From Arthrobacter sp. EpRS71 (GTDB taxonomy: Bacteria; Actinomycetota; Actinomycetes; Actinomycetales; Micrococcaceae): DNA of 64,000 bases. The stretch is taken from contig NZ_LNUV01000006.1 in NCBI RefSeq assembly GCF_001512285.1, forward strand, positions 1,476,361 to 1,540,360, written 5' to 3'. Of this stretch, positions 1 to 8,006 are shown one piece after another. Within the stretch, counting starts at the first letter, position 1. The number at the start of each line of letters is the position of its first letter. Made by a program: the position numbers and the translations under genes. The notes beneath the pieces were generated by a model. It had not been told where the DNA came from. It saw only the letters and a program-made list of their open reading frames with translations, and searched no databases.

Positions 1-1
1 C

Positions 2-2221
2 CCCCAAACCCACACGGCCCACCAACACATCCCCACCACTCACGAAGTCCACGGCCACACTCCCACAGGCCATGCCGCCCCTGCGCACGGAACGGAGCTG
101 AGTGGCCACGACGCCCCAGGCAGCGGCACCGCCGGTGCCGTGCGGCAGCATGCGTCTAAGGGAGGAACGACCGAGCATGCCGAGCATGGCACCGGCGGTG
201 CCACACACGCCGAGCACCCGCACTCTGATCACATGGCCCACGGCCCAGCAGCGTCGACGCTCCGCCCGCGCCTGATCGTCGCCGCCTTCCTCACCATTCC
301 CGTGTTCGCAATCTCCATGATTCCCGCCCTCCAGTTCGCCAACTGGGGATGGGTCGCCGGCGCCCTCGCCTTGCCGGTGGTGAGCTGGGCGGCTTGGCCC
401 TTCCACCGGGCGGCGGCCATCAATGCCCGGCACTTCGCCTCCACCATGGACACTCTGGTCTCCATCGGCGTTATTGCTGCGTACCTCTACTCGGCATGGC
501 AATTGTTCGCCGATCCCCGCATGACCGAGCATCCCGGCATGGAAAACATGTCCGGCGGGGGCCTCTACTTCGAGGTCGCAGCCGTCGTCACAACCTTCCT
601 GCTTCTTGGCCGCTACCTTGAAGCGAATGCCAAGGCCAAAGCAGGCAATGCGCTCAAGGCACTGCTGAATCTTGGCGCCAAGGACGCAACCATCCTGGTG
701 GACGGCGTTGAGCAGAAGATCCCTGCCGATCAACTCCTTGTGGACGACGTCATTGTTGTCCGCCCTGGCGAGAAAATCGCCACTGACGGCGTGGTCGCTG
801 ACGGTTCATCCGCCGTCGACGCCTCACTGGTCACGGGCGAATCGGTGCCGGTGGAGGTTGGGCCGGGCAGCTTGGTGACGGGCGCTACCATCAACACTTC
901 CGGCCGGCTGCTGGTCCGCGCCACGCGCGTGGGCTCGGATACCACCCTCGCTCAGATGGGCCGGATGGTCAGTCAGGCGCAGACGGGCAAGGCGCCCATT
1001 GCACGGCTCGCGGACAGGATCAGCGCTGTCTTCGTACCCATTGTGCTGGTCATCGCCGTGGTGACGTTCGTTCTGTGGCTCTTCTTCTCGGGCGACCTCA
1101 ACGCCGCCTTCACGGCAGCTGTAGCCGTCCTGGTGATTGCCTGCCCCTGCGCCCTGGGCCTGGCCACTCCGGTGGGGCTGCTGACGGGGACGGGCCGAGG
1201 CGCTCAACTGGGCATCCTCATCAAAGGACCGCAGGTTCTTGAGGACACCCGCCACGTGGACACCATCCTGCTGGACAAGACGGGCACCGTCACCAGTGGA
1301 AAGCTCGCCGTGGACCACACCCTGGGCTTGAACGGCTACGCACCGGCAACCATCCTGACCCTGGCCGGGGCGGTTGAATCAGCCTCCGAGCATCCCATCG
1401 CGCATGCCATAGCGGCCGCAGCTCAGGACCCCATGCCCGACGCCGGGACCCTCCCGGGTGTTGACGGCTTCAGTTCCGCCCCGGGCGGCGGCGTGAGGGG
1501 GACCGTTTCACTTGACGGAGGCTCCAAGACCGTAGTTGTCGGACGTTCCGGCTGGCTCGAGGAGAACGGCATCCCGCTCGATGCGACCCAACGGGAAACA
1601 CTGGCGGCAGAGGAAAACGGTGGCGCCACAGCCATCTGGGTTGCCGTGGACGGCGAGGCTGCAGGGATCGTCAGCCTGCGCGACACCATCAAGCCCGGCT
1701 CAGCAGAAGCAATCCAGAAGCTGAAGGACCTGGGAATCCGCCCCATCTTGCTGACCGGTGATAATGCCGCAGTAGCCGCCCAAGTGGCTGCCGCCGTCGG
1801 AATTTCACCCGAAGATGTGTTCGCCGGCGTCCTGCCGGAGGGGAAAGTTGAGGCGGTTCGGAAGCTTCAGGCTTCCGGTGCCACGGTCGCCATGGCTGGT
1901 GACGGCGTGAACGATGCCGCAGCCTTGGCCCAGTCGGACCTAGGTATAGCAATGGGGTCGGGAACTGACGTTGCCATCGAGGCCTCGGACCTGACGGTCA
2001 TGGGCAGTGATCTTGGCCAGCTGGTGCAGGCGATTGAGTTGTCGCGCAAGACCCTGTCCACCATCAAGACCAACCTCTTCTGGGCATTCTTCTACAACGC
2101 GATTGGCATCCCCGTGGCAGCACTTGGATTCCTGAATCCGATGATCGCCGGCGCAGCTATGGCGGCCAGCTCCGTGCTGGTGGTTGCCAACTCGCTGAGG
2201 TTGCGCTCGTTCGGGAAGTAG
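2..2221 (+). CDS. copA: Copper-translocating P1B-type ATPase, 5' end outside window
   Basis: Exports Cu(I) (or Ag) across the membrane using ATP. The reading frame is open from base 2, so the gene starts upstream; a GTG at 140 is a possible internal start but the His-rich coding sequence continues in front of it. Counting residues from that GTG, I see the actuator TGES, the membrane CPC metal site (C335, C337), the phosphorylation motif DKTGT (D379), the HP of the nucleotide domain and GDGVND near 587. CPC marks the P1B-1 copper subgroup. The visible N-terminus is rich in histidine and may bind metal; a CxxC heavy-metal domain may lie beyond the window edge. No regulator (CsoR) or chaperone is visible nearby. 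A strong hairpin follows the stop. Confidence 0.93.
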   Translation, partial: PQTHTAHQHIPTTHEVHGHTPTGHAAPAHGTELSGHDAPGSGTAGAVRQHASKGGTTEHAEHGTGGATHAEHPHSDHMAHGPAASTLRPRLIVAAFLTIPVFAISMIPALQFANWGWVAGALALPVVSWAAWPFHRAAAINARHFASTMDTLVSIGVIAAYLYSAWQLFADPRMTEHPGMENMSGGGLYFEVAAVVTTFLLLGRYLEANAKAKAGNALKALLNLGAKDATILVDGVEQKIPADQLLVDDVIVVRPGEKIATDGVVADGSSAVDASLVTGESVPVEVGPGSLVTGATINTSGRLLVRATRVGSDTTLAQMGRMVSQAQTGKAPIARLADRISAVFVPIVLVIAVVTFVLWLFFSGDLNAAFTAAVAVLVIACPCALGLATPVGLLTGTGRGAQLGILIKGPQVLEDTRHVDTILLDKTGTVTSGKLAVDHTLGLNGYAPATILTLAGAVESASEHPIAHAIAAAAQDPMPDAGTLPGVDGFSSAPGGGVRGTVSLDGGSKTVVVGRSGWLEENGIPLDATQRETLAAEENGGATAIWVAVDGEAAGIVSLRDTIKPGSAEAIQKLKDLGIRPILLTGDNAAVAAQVAAAVGISPEDVFAGVLPEGKVEAVRKLQASGATVAMAGDGVNDAAALAQSDLGIAMGSGTDVAIEASDLTVMGSDLGQLVQAIELSRKTLSTIKTNLFWAFFYNAIGIPVAALGFLNPMIAGAAMAASSVLVVANSLRLRSFGK

Positions 2222-2234
2222 ACCTGGCTGGTGT

Positions 2235-2271
2235 AGTTGCAGGTGTTCCGGGCCGCGGAACACCTGCAACT
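2235..2271. terminator. Bidirectional hairpin between copA and the DUF2277 gene
   Basis: A perfect 15-bp stem (AGTTGCAGGTGTTCC and its complement) closes a 7-nt GC loop. It lies between two convergent genes, so it can terminate both. There is no long T-run on either side, so this would be a stem-dependent, actinobacterial-style terminator. Confidence 0.8.
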
Positions 2272-2294
2272 GCTGTCTGCTGTGAGGGCTGAGG

Positions 2295-2567
2295 CTAAGC
2301 AGCCCCGAACCGTACCGCAGCCCGGGCCTTGGCTTTGGCGGCTTCCTCGTCACGATTCTTCGCCGGGGCATGGCTCACCAAGGAGTCAAGGAGATGCTGC
2401 GTAATATGCGCGATCTCGTGGACGGCCTCCGCGAAGGCTTCCTCGTTGGCCTTGGAGGGCTTGGTGGATCCGCTGATTTTCCTTACGTATTGCAGGGCAG
2501 CGGCCTCCACTTCGGCGCTCGTGGCGTGCGGTTCGAAGTTATGCAGGGTCCTGATATTGCGGCACAT
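2295..2567 (-). CDS. DUF2277 domain-containing protein
   Basis: A 90-residue protein of a conserved but uncharacterised actinobacterial family. The diagnostic N-terminus MCRNIRTL followed by the NFEPHAT block is present, then a helical stretch and a basic, alanine-rich tail. Full length for the family. It stands alone, convergent with copA and divergent from the WXG100 gene. No catalytic residues can be named beyond the conserved Cys2. Function unknown. Confidence 0.85.
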   Translation of the reverse strand: MCRNIRTLHNFEPHATSAEVEAAALQYVRKISGSTKPSKANEEAFAEAVHEIAHITQHLLDSLVSHAPAKNRDEEAAKAKARAAVRFGAA

Positions 2568-2724
2568 AACCCCATGCTAACTATGGGCAGTGCTACATGG
2601 GGAGGGGTGCCCATCGACGCTTTTTGGATTCCCGGGATAGGTTTTAGTTATTGGATCTTCCGGATGAGCCGGAGGCCGCTGGGGATGCCGAAGAGCTCGG
2701 GTCCGAAAAATGAAGGAGAATCTC

Positions 2725-2988
2725 ATGGCTATTTGGGGTGCAGATGTTGATCAGCTTCGTCAGCTCGGTAACAAGCTGAAGGCCGGTGCTGAGAACATTG
2801 AGCAGCAGCGTTCACAGCTCAAGGGCGCACTTGATGGCACCGACTGGAAGGGCCCGGACGCTGACAAGTTCCGCGGCGAGTGGGACAGCCAGCACGCTTC
2901 GAACCTGAAGAAGGTTGCCGACGCTCTTCGCGAAGCCGGCGATCGCGCTCAGAAGAACGCTGAGCAGCAGCAGCAGGCCTCCAACTAA
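2725..2988 (+). CDS. WXG100 family protein (EsxA-like), orphan
   Basis: An 87-residue helical-hairpin protein of the type exported as dimers by ESX/type VII secretion. It carries the turn motif W41-K-G43 between two amphipathic helices and a Gln-rich C-terminus. The ATG at 2725 is chosen because AAGGAG (2713-2718) sits 6 nt in front; an in-frame ATG at 2710 overlaps that ribosome site and is rejected. No EccC, EccB, EccD or partner WXG gene is in the window, so if exported it must use a machine encoded elsewhere. A clean terminator follows directly, so it is monocistronic. Confidence 0.9.
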   Translation: MAIWGADVDQLRQLGNKLKAGAENIEQQRSQLKGALDGTDWKGPDADKFRGEWDSQHASNLKKVADALREAGDRAQKNAEQQQQASN

Positions 2989-2998
2989 GACAGTTGGG

Positions 2999-3030
2999 AA
3001 AACCCCGGACGCACCAGCGTCCGGGGTTTT
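2999..3030 (+). terminator. Intrinsic terminator of the WXG100 gene
   Basis: A perfect 14-bp inverted repeat with a 4-nt loop (ACCA) ending in TTTT. It starts 10 nt after the stop codon. Confidence 0.9.
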
Positions 3031-3050
3031 CGCCGTTAATCGCCCTTGTT

Positions 3051-3105
3051 GTGAGGCCCACTCTGCGCCCTGTTCCCCACATTTAGGACGCAGAGTGGGC
3101 CTCAC
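3051..3105. repeat. Perfect 17-bp inverted repeat with 21-nt loop
   Basis: GTGAGGCCCACTCTGCG (3051-3067) is repeated as its exact complement at 3089-3105. It lies just beyond the WXG100 terminator and 7 nt before the end of the convergent EamA gene, so it could terminate that gene. The size and perfect arms also resemble a REP-type intergenic palindrome. Confidence 0.75.
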
Positions 3106-3112
3106 AAACGCG

Positions 3113-4153
3113 TTACCCGCGCCGCGCTTTGGTGACCCGCCCCGTAGGGACGGGTTCAACGTCATTCGGGTGATCCAATACGCGGGCAGATTCCTGGGTG
3201 GCCAGGGTCGCCCTGCGATCCCCACGCAACTCATCGACGCGAACCAGAACCACGCCTCCCACAATCAGGAGACCGCCCAATAGTTGAATGGGCCCCGGGA
3301 GTTCACCCAAGAGCAACCAGGCCCAGATCACGGCGAAAAGCACTTCGGTCAGGGACACGAAGGACGCCACCTTGGACCCCAGACTGCGGGCAGCCATGAT
3401 GCCGGTAACGTAGGCGAGCACTGTGGCCAGGATGATGAGCCCGACGGCGGAGACCCACCACGGTGTGGTCCACGGCCCGAGTGTTGTGTCTGCGGTGCTG
3501 AACGTCATGGGTAGCAGCCCCAACAGGCCAACCAGCCACATGACCAGCGCTCCCACAAGCAGACCCCCCGAAGCGAGCACCAGCGGGGGAAGGGTGTCGT
3601 TCTCCTTAGCGGTGATAAAGAAGTAGATCACCAGGCAGACGGCGGCGGCCATGCCCCAAAGAACACCAACGAAGTCCACCTTCACGGCGCCCGTCAGATC
3701 AAGCACCAGAACCAGGCCGCCCAAAGACAACAGTGCGCCGGTCGCAGTGAGAGCACGGGGTCGGCGCCTGCTGGCAATCCAGAGCCACAGCACAATCATC
3801 ACCGGCGCCAGATACTCGAGAAGCAGGGCGACGCCCACGGACAATCGGGCCACGGCGTTGAAGTAGAAAAGCTGGCAACCGGCTACTCCAATAAGCCCGA
3901 ACAAGAGGATAGTGAGCCAGTTGTCCTTGAGTTGGTGCCAGCGGCCGCGCAGAACCACGACGGCGGGAATCACCAAGATCAGCGCGGCACCGGTGAGGCG
4001 CACGGCCACAGCGGCCCCGGGTGACCACCCGGTCTCAAGCATCGACTTGGCAAAGGAGCCGGACGTACCAAAAACAGCGGAGGAAAAGAGCGCGATGCCG
4101 AGTCCTGATGCCAGGAAACTCTTTGCATCAGCCTTCGTCGTTGGAGCTGACAC
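3113..4153 (-). CDS. EamA/DMT family transporter
   Basis: A 346-residue membrane protein of the drug/metabolite transporter superfamily, with two repeats of about five membrane helices. The first helix holds the FGTSGSFAKS block typical of EamA exporters, and the C-terminal repeat has the pattern SLTEVLFAVIWAWLLLGE. Such proteins export amino acids, nucleosides or drugs; the substrate cannot be read from sequence. Starts at a GTG behind an AGGAGG-type ribosome site, divergent from the CGNR regulator, which shares its short promoter region and might control it. The tail after the last helix is hydrophilic. Confidence 0.88.
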   Translation of the reverse strand: MSAPTTKADAKSFLASGLGIALFSSAVFGTSGSFAKSMLETGWSPGAAVAVRLTGAALILVIPAVVVLRGRWHQLKDNWLTILLFGLIGVAGCQLFYFNAVARLSVGVALLLEYLAPVMIVLWLWIASRRRPRALTATGALLSLGGLVLVLDLTGAVKVDFVGVLWGMAAAVCLVIYFFITAKENDTLPPLVLASGGLLVGALVMWLVGLLGLLPMTFSTADTTLGPWTTPWWVSAVGLIILATVLAYVTGIMAARSLGSKVASFVSLTEVLFAVIWAWLLLGELPGPIQLLGGLLIVGGVVLVRVDELRGDRRATLATQESARVLDHPNDVEPVPTGRVTKARRG

Positions 4154-4224
4154 AGCAGCCTCCTGTCAGGAGTAAAGTTGGCTTATGGTCATGACAGTAC
4201 TCCCGAAGCATGTAAGGAGTCAAA

Positions 4225-4773
4225 GTGCTTTTTGCGCCTGACACCGAGGTAGCCCTCCGAAGCGTTGTCAATCTCATCAACACTGCCGCCAATGGCGAGG
4301 AAACGCTGGCCTCCATACACGACCTCGACTCATTCCTGGACGCCGAAGAGTTCACAGGCTCACGGGTCAATACGCCAGCGGAATTGAACAGCATCAAGCG
4401 TCTACGCAGCGAGCTGGCAGCGTTGTGGAGTGCCGATGAGGACACGGCGGCAAAGTCCGTCAACAAGTTGCTCGCCGACGCGAAGGCACTCCCGCAACTC
4501 GTCAAACATGACCACTGGGACTGGCACCTGCACGCCACAACCCCGGAAGCACCTCTGGCAGACCGGATGGGCACCGAGGCCGCCATGGCCATTATTGATG
4601 TCATCCGAAGCGGGGAAATGGACCGCATGCGCGTGTGCGCGGCGGAGGACTGCGACGCGGCTGTTCTGGATCTGAGCCGCAACCGCTCCAAGCTTTACTG
4701 CGACACCGGCAACTGCGCCAACCGTGCCCACGTCGCGGCATATCGGGCAAGGAAGGCCGCCGAGGGCGAGTAA
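4225..4773 (+). CDS. CGNR zinc-finger (ABATE-domain) regulator
   Basis: A 182-residue putative DNA-binding protein. The N-terminal ~130 residues resemble the ABATE domain (possible ligand-binding sensor). The C-terminus has the zinc-finger arrangement C-x4-C, then LDLSRNRSKLYC, then C-A-N-R (the CGNR block with Ala for Gly) followed by AAYRARK. GTG start at 4225 with AAGGAG (4214-4219) 5 nt upstream. It is divergent from the EamA transporter, a common regulator/exporter pairing, so local control of that transporter is a reasonable inference. Confidence 0.85.
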   Translation: MLFAPDTEVALRSVVNLINTAANGEETLASIHDLDSFLDAEEFTGSRVNTPAELNSIKRLRSELAALWSADEDTAAKSVNKLLADAKALPQLVKHDHWDWHLHATTPEAPLADRMGTEAAMAIIDVIRSGEMDRMRVCAAEDCDAAVLDLSRNRSKLYCDTGNCANRAHVAAYRARKAAEGE

Positions 4774-5044
4774 TACCGGCATAGCGACAGCATGGGGGAA
4801 CCGGATAATCGTCGATCCGAGGACCCGCCGACCGTGGGGCAGCCCTCCCCGCGAGCGCTATGAAAATGCAGGCATGACGCCGATCGGTCAACCGGCGCCG
4901 GCGGCATCCGCGCCACCTTTGATGCATTGCGCTGATGGCCATGATGGTGGCCTGCCAGTCAGCGCGTCGCTGCCGCTGCGGTGGACGCGCGAGCCCGGCT
5001 CTTAGTCCTTTTTTGCCACCGCAATGGTACTTTCGTACGGCATT
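4774..5044. other. Intergenic stretch with no gene seen
   Basis: About 270 nt between the CGNR gene and the pilus operator. Short frames here have no ribosome site and no recognisable product. I see no tRNA or clear terminator. Confidence 0.5.
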
Positions 5045-5074
5045 TTCTAAATGTGACCAGCGTCACATTTAGAA
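5045..5074. promoter_or_regulatory. CRP/GlxR-type operator of the pilus operon
   Basis: A perfect palindrome of two 13-bp arms (TTCTAAATGTGAC) around CAGC. Its centre is the exact CRP-family consensus TGTGA-N6-TCACA (5052-5067). It lies 107 nt before the first pilus gene. In actinobacteria this consensus is bound by GlxR/Crp-like cAMP receptors, so catabolite-type control of piliation is inferred. Confidence 0.75.
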
Positions 5075-5180
5075 TCGCATCACGATTTCCTATCTGGCTG
5101 CACTTACCCCTCAGTAACGGACAAAAGAGCAACCCTCCCGAGGTGGGTTGTTTCGCCAGAGCATTAGGAAAAGGGACTCC

Positions 5181-7910
5181 ATGCGGCAGAAGTTTGAGCA
5201 CAATCGTGCCCACGATCAAAGAGGGCGGGGTGAGGGCAAGGGCAGATCCTTTATGGCTCTTCTGGCCTGCGTGCTTCTCGCCGTCATGGGAATCACGGCC
5301 TATGGAGTGGTCAACGCTCCCACCCCCGGAATTGCACTGCCCGGCTCCCCTGGCGTAACCCAGCCTGGCACGTTGATCTACAGCGAAGACTTCTCCAACA
5401 TCAGCGCGGCCACTGCACCCATCCCTTTGACTTCATACACCGGCGGTGCAGCAGCGCAGAACGAGCAATACACCGCTGACCCCGCTTGGCTTCCAGGCTA
5501 TGGCGCCTGCAACGGTTGGATCTTGCGGCAAAGCACTCCCCTCCCGGCCGACGGAGGCAACATCGTCAACAACGATCAATGCAACCGGAACAACGCCATC
5601 AGCTTTCTCCGTGACATGGCTTTCGTCATGGGGAAGTACCAGGGTATGACGGACGCCCAGGCCGCTCAGAACCAGATTCTCAGCGAATACACCAATACCG
5701 TCAGCGGCGTCCAACCTGCTGGTTTGCAGCTCCAAACCACCAAGAACAGCATCCCAACCATCGCAGGCCACTACTACGCGATATCGGGAATCTTCGGTGA
5801 AACGAACTGCTTCTCCAACCACGCCCTCCAGGAATTCTCCATCCTCATCAACGGGGTGCCTACCGTGGTCGGTTCAAACCTGGACCCATGCGCAGATCCC
5901 AGCCGGCAGGTCATCAACTACGGCAACACCAACTACAGTGTGGCAAAGCTCCAGTCGGGAGCAATCCAGGTCCCGCTGACCGGCACCACCCCCACGCTCG
6001 GTGTCCGGGTGAGGAATCTGCAGGCCACGGGCACCGGAAACGACGTCGGATTCGACCTCCCGCAGCTGGTGGATGTTACGCCGCAGCTGGATAAGTCCTT
6101 CAGCCCCACCAGCATTTTTCAGGGCCAGAGCAGCACTTTGACCTACACCGTCACCAATACCAGTGACCTGATGGCCAAGAATGGCTGGCATTTCGTTGAC
6201 ACCCTGCCCACCGGCCTCACTGCAGTCGGCCCGCTCGGAGGCACATGTGTCCGCACCGCGGGCACTGTTTCAGGCCGGACCGTGGACGTCACTGGAAACC
6301 TCGCACAGGGCAGTGCCTCGTGCACTATTACGGTAACCGTTACCAGCAACACCCCTGGCGTTTACAACAACTCCGGGTGCGTGGCCAACGACGGCACGGC
6401 GATTCCGAACTGCACCAACAACTTCCCCACCATCACAGGGCTTTACTCTCCCGGAACGGCCACATTGACCGTCCGGCCGGTGGTGGACCTGTCCATCACC
6501 AAGAGCGCAAACATCACGGCATACATCCCGGGTCAGCCGATCACTTACACGGTTGTAGTCCACAACAACGGGCCCAGTGATGCCGTCAATGCAGTATTCA
6601 CCGATCCCCTGCCTGCATCCATCACCGGAGCCACATGGACCTGTGCCGTCACGGTTGCGGGAACCTCCAATCTTCCCCCAGCCGGACCCACCGCCTGTAA
6701 CGCTCCCAGCGGCACCGGGAGCATCTCCGGCACCGTAAGAATCAATGTTGGCGGAACCCTGACGTACACCGTCAAGGGCACGGTAGCGACGGGCACCACC
6801 GGAAACATCACCAACACGGCCACCATTGCACCCGCAGCCCAAACGGCCGTTCCCAACATGCCAGGCGGTGGACCGATTCCGGTTCCCGGATCAACAACCA
6901 TGGTTCCCACTGTGGATGTGGCCTGCCCGCCTTTGCCCGGGGTTGGATGTTCCGCTTCGGTAACCACGCCTGTGGATCCCCAGTGGACCATCGCCAAGAC
7001 CGCAACAGTTGACGGCGCATCCTCGAACACCCAATGGGTGAAACCCGGCGACACCATCACGTACACCGTGACCGCCACCAGCAACCGTGGCCAGATCAAT
7101 AACGTAGTCCTCACGGACAACCTCGCCGATGTCTTGGATCAGGGCACGTTCGTTTCCGGATCCGCAGTGCTGACCATCGGCACCGCCGCGCCGGTCGCCG
7201 TCGCAAATCCCGTAGCCCCCTCCACCACGCTGACCACCCAGCCGTTCACACTTCCGGCGGGCCAAACTGCAGTGCTCAGCTACAAGGTCACCGTCAAGGC
7301 AGACGCATGGAGCGCCCAACTGGTCAACGTCGCTACGGGCGCCGGCAGCGTCACACCCATCCGCTGCGCAACCAGCACCACTCCTGTGGCCCCGGAATGC
7401 ACCACAACGCACATGACACCGGCCAAGATCCTCATCGAAAAGCTCGGAGAATCCTCCGGCGAAGAGTGGGTTCCGATGGCTGGCTCTACCTGGGCCATCC
7501 ACAATGACGCGGCCGGAGCTCCCGGGGCAGTCAATACCAGCTTCACGGTGGCTCCCATCCCGTCCCAAACCGGCCAATTCCAGCTGGAGGGCATTCAGCC
7601 GGGCGTGTACTGGCTCGAAGAGACCACGGCTCCGGATGGCTTCAACCTGCTGGCCGAAGCCGTGCAGTTCACCGTGGCTCCCAATGGTGCCGTCACGCTT
7701 GGCCAGGGAAGCGGCGGTGGAGTGGTGACCGCTAGCGATACGGACGGCAATGGAATCTTCCTGGTCACCGTCCGCGATGTGCCTGCGCTGAAGATGCCCG
7801 AATCCGGAGGCATCGGCTGGTGGCCGTTCGCGGCAGCGGGAGCATCACTGCTCTTGGTCGCCATGGTCCTCACCGCGAGCAATGCCCGGCGCACCCGAAA
7901 CCACCCGTAA
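5181..7910 (+). CDS. Surface pilus protein, tip/minor-pilin type (DUF11 and SpaA-fold domains)
   Basis: A 909-residue secreted wall protein, first gene of a sortase pilus operon. Order: basic N-terminus, signal/membrane segment near residues 25-43, a ~300-residue N-terminal region with several Cys (possible adhesive head), DUF11-type beta-sandwich repeats (blocks such as VDLSITKSAN and ITYTVVVHNNGPSD), a SpaA-like prealbumin-fold domain with the E-box pattern YWLEETTAPDGF, then MPESG, a membrane helix and a basic tail. MPESG stands where LPxTG is expected. The ATG at 5181 has AAAGGGA upstream; the earlier in-frame TTG at 5148 lacks a ribosome site. Large size, DUF11 repeats and first position suggest the tip adhesin; this is inference. 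Confidence 0.85.
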   Translation: MRQKFEHNRAHDQRGRGEGKGRSFMALLACVLLAVMGITAYGVVNAPTPGIALPGSPGVTQPGTLIYSEDFSNISAATAPIPLTSYTGGAAAQNEQYTADPAWLPGYGACNGWILRQSTPLPADGGNIVNNDQCNRNNAISFLRDMAFVMGKYQGMTDAQAAQNQILSEYTNTVSGVQPAGLQLQTTKNSIPTIAGHYYAISGIFGETNCFSNHALQEFSILINGVPTVVGSNLDPCADPSRQVINYGNTNYSVAKLQSGAIQVPLTGTTPTLGVRVRNLQATGTGNDVGFDLPQLVDVTPQLDKSFSPTSIFQGQSSTLTYTVTNTSDLMAKNGWHFVDTLPTGLTAVGPLGGTCVRTAGTVSGRTVDVTGNLAQGSASCTITVTVTSNTPGVYNNSGCVANDGTAIPNCTNNFPTITGLYSPGTATLTVRPVVDLSITKSANITAYIPGQPITYTVVVHNNGPSDAVNAVFTDPLPASITGATWTCAVTVAGTSNLPPAGPTACNAPSGTGSISGTVRINVGGTLTYTVKGTVATGTTGNITNTATIAPAAQTAVPNMPGGGPIPVPGSTTMVPTVDVACPPLPGVGCSASVTTPVDPQWTIAKTATVDGASSNTQWVKPGDTITYTVTATSNRGQINNVVLTDNLADVLDQGTFVSGSAVLTIGTAAPVAVANPVAPSTTLTTQPFTLPAGQTAVLSYKVTVKADAWSAQLVNVATGAGSVTPIRCATSTTPVAPECTTTHMTPAKILIEKLGESSGEEWVPMAGSTWAIHNDAAGAPGAVNTSFTVAPIPSQTGQFQLEGIQPGVYWLEETTAPDGFNLLAEAVQFTVAPNGAVTLGQGSGGGVVTASDTDGNGIFLVTVRDVPALKMPESGGIGWWPFAAAGASLLLVAMVLTASNARRTRNHP

Positions 7911-8006
7911 ACGTCGTTCCCCGACCTGCAGCAAAAGCGGCAGGCATCAACCCCAGAAAATGTTCACTCCCGAGCATCGCATCATCACCCATGAAAGAGG
8001 AAAACA

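Noticed and set aside
5148..5180. Upstream TTG start for the tip-type pilin
   Set aside because: No ribosome site, whereas ATG 5181 has AAAGGGA at proper distance.
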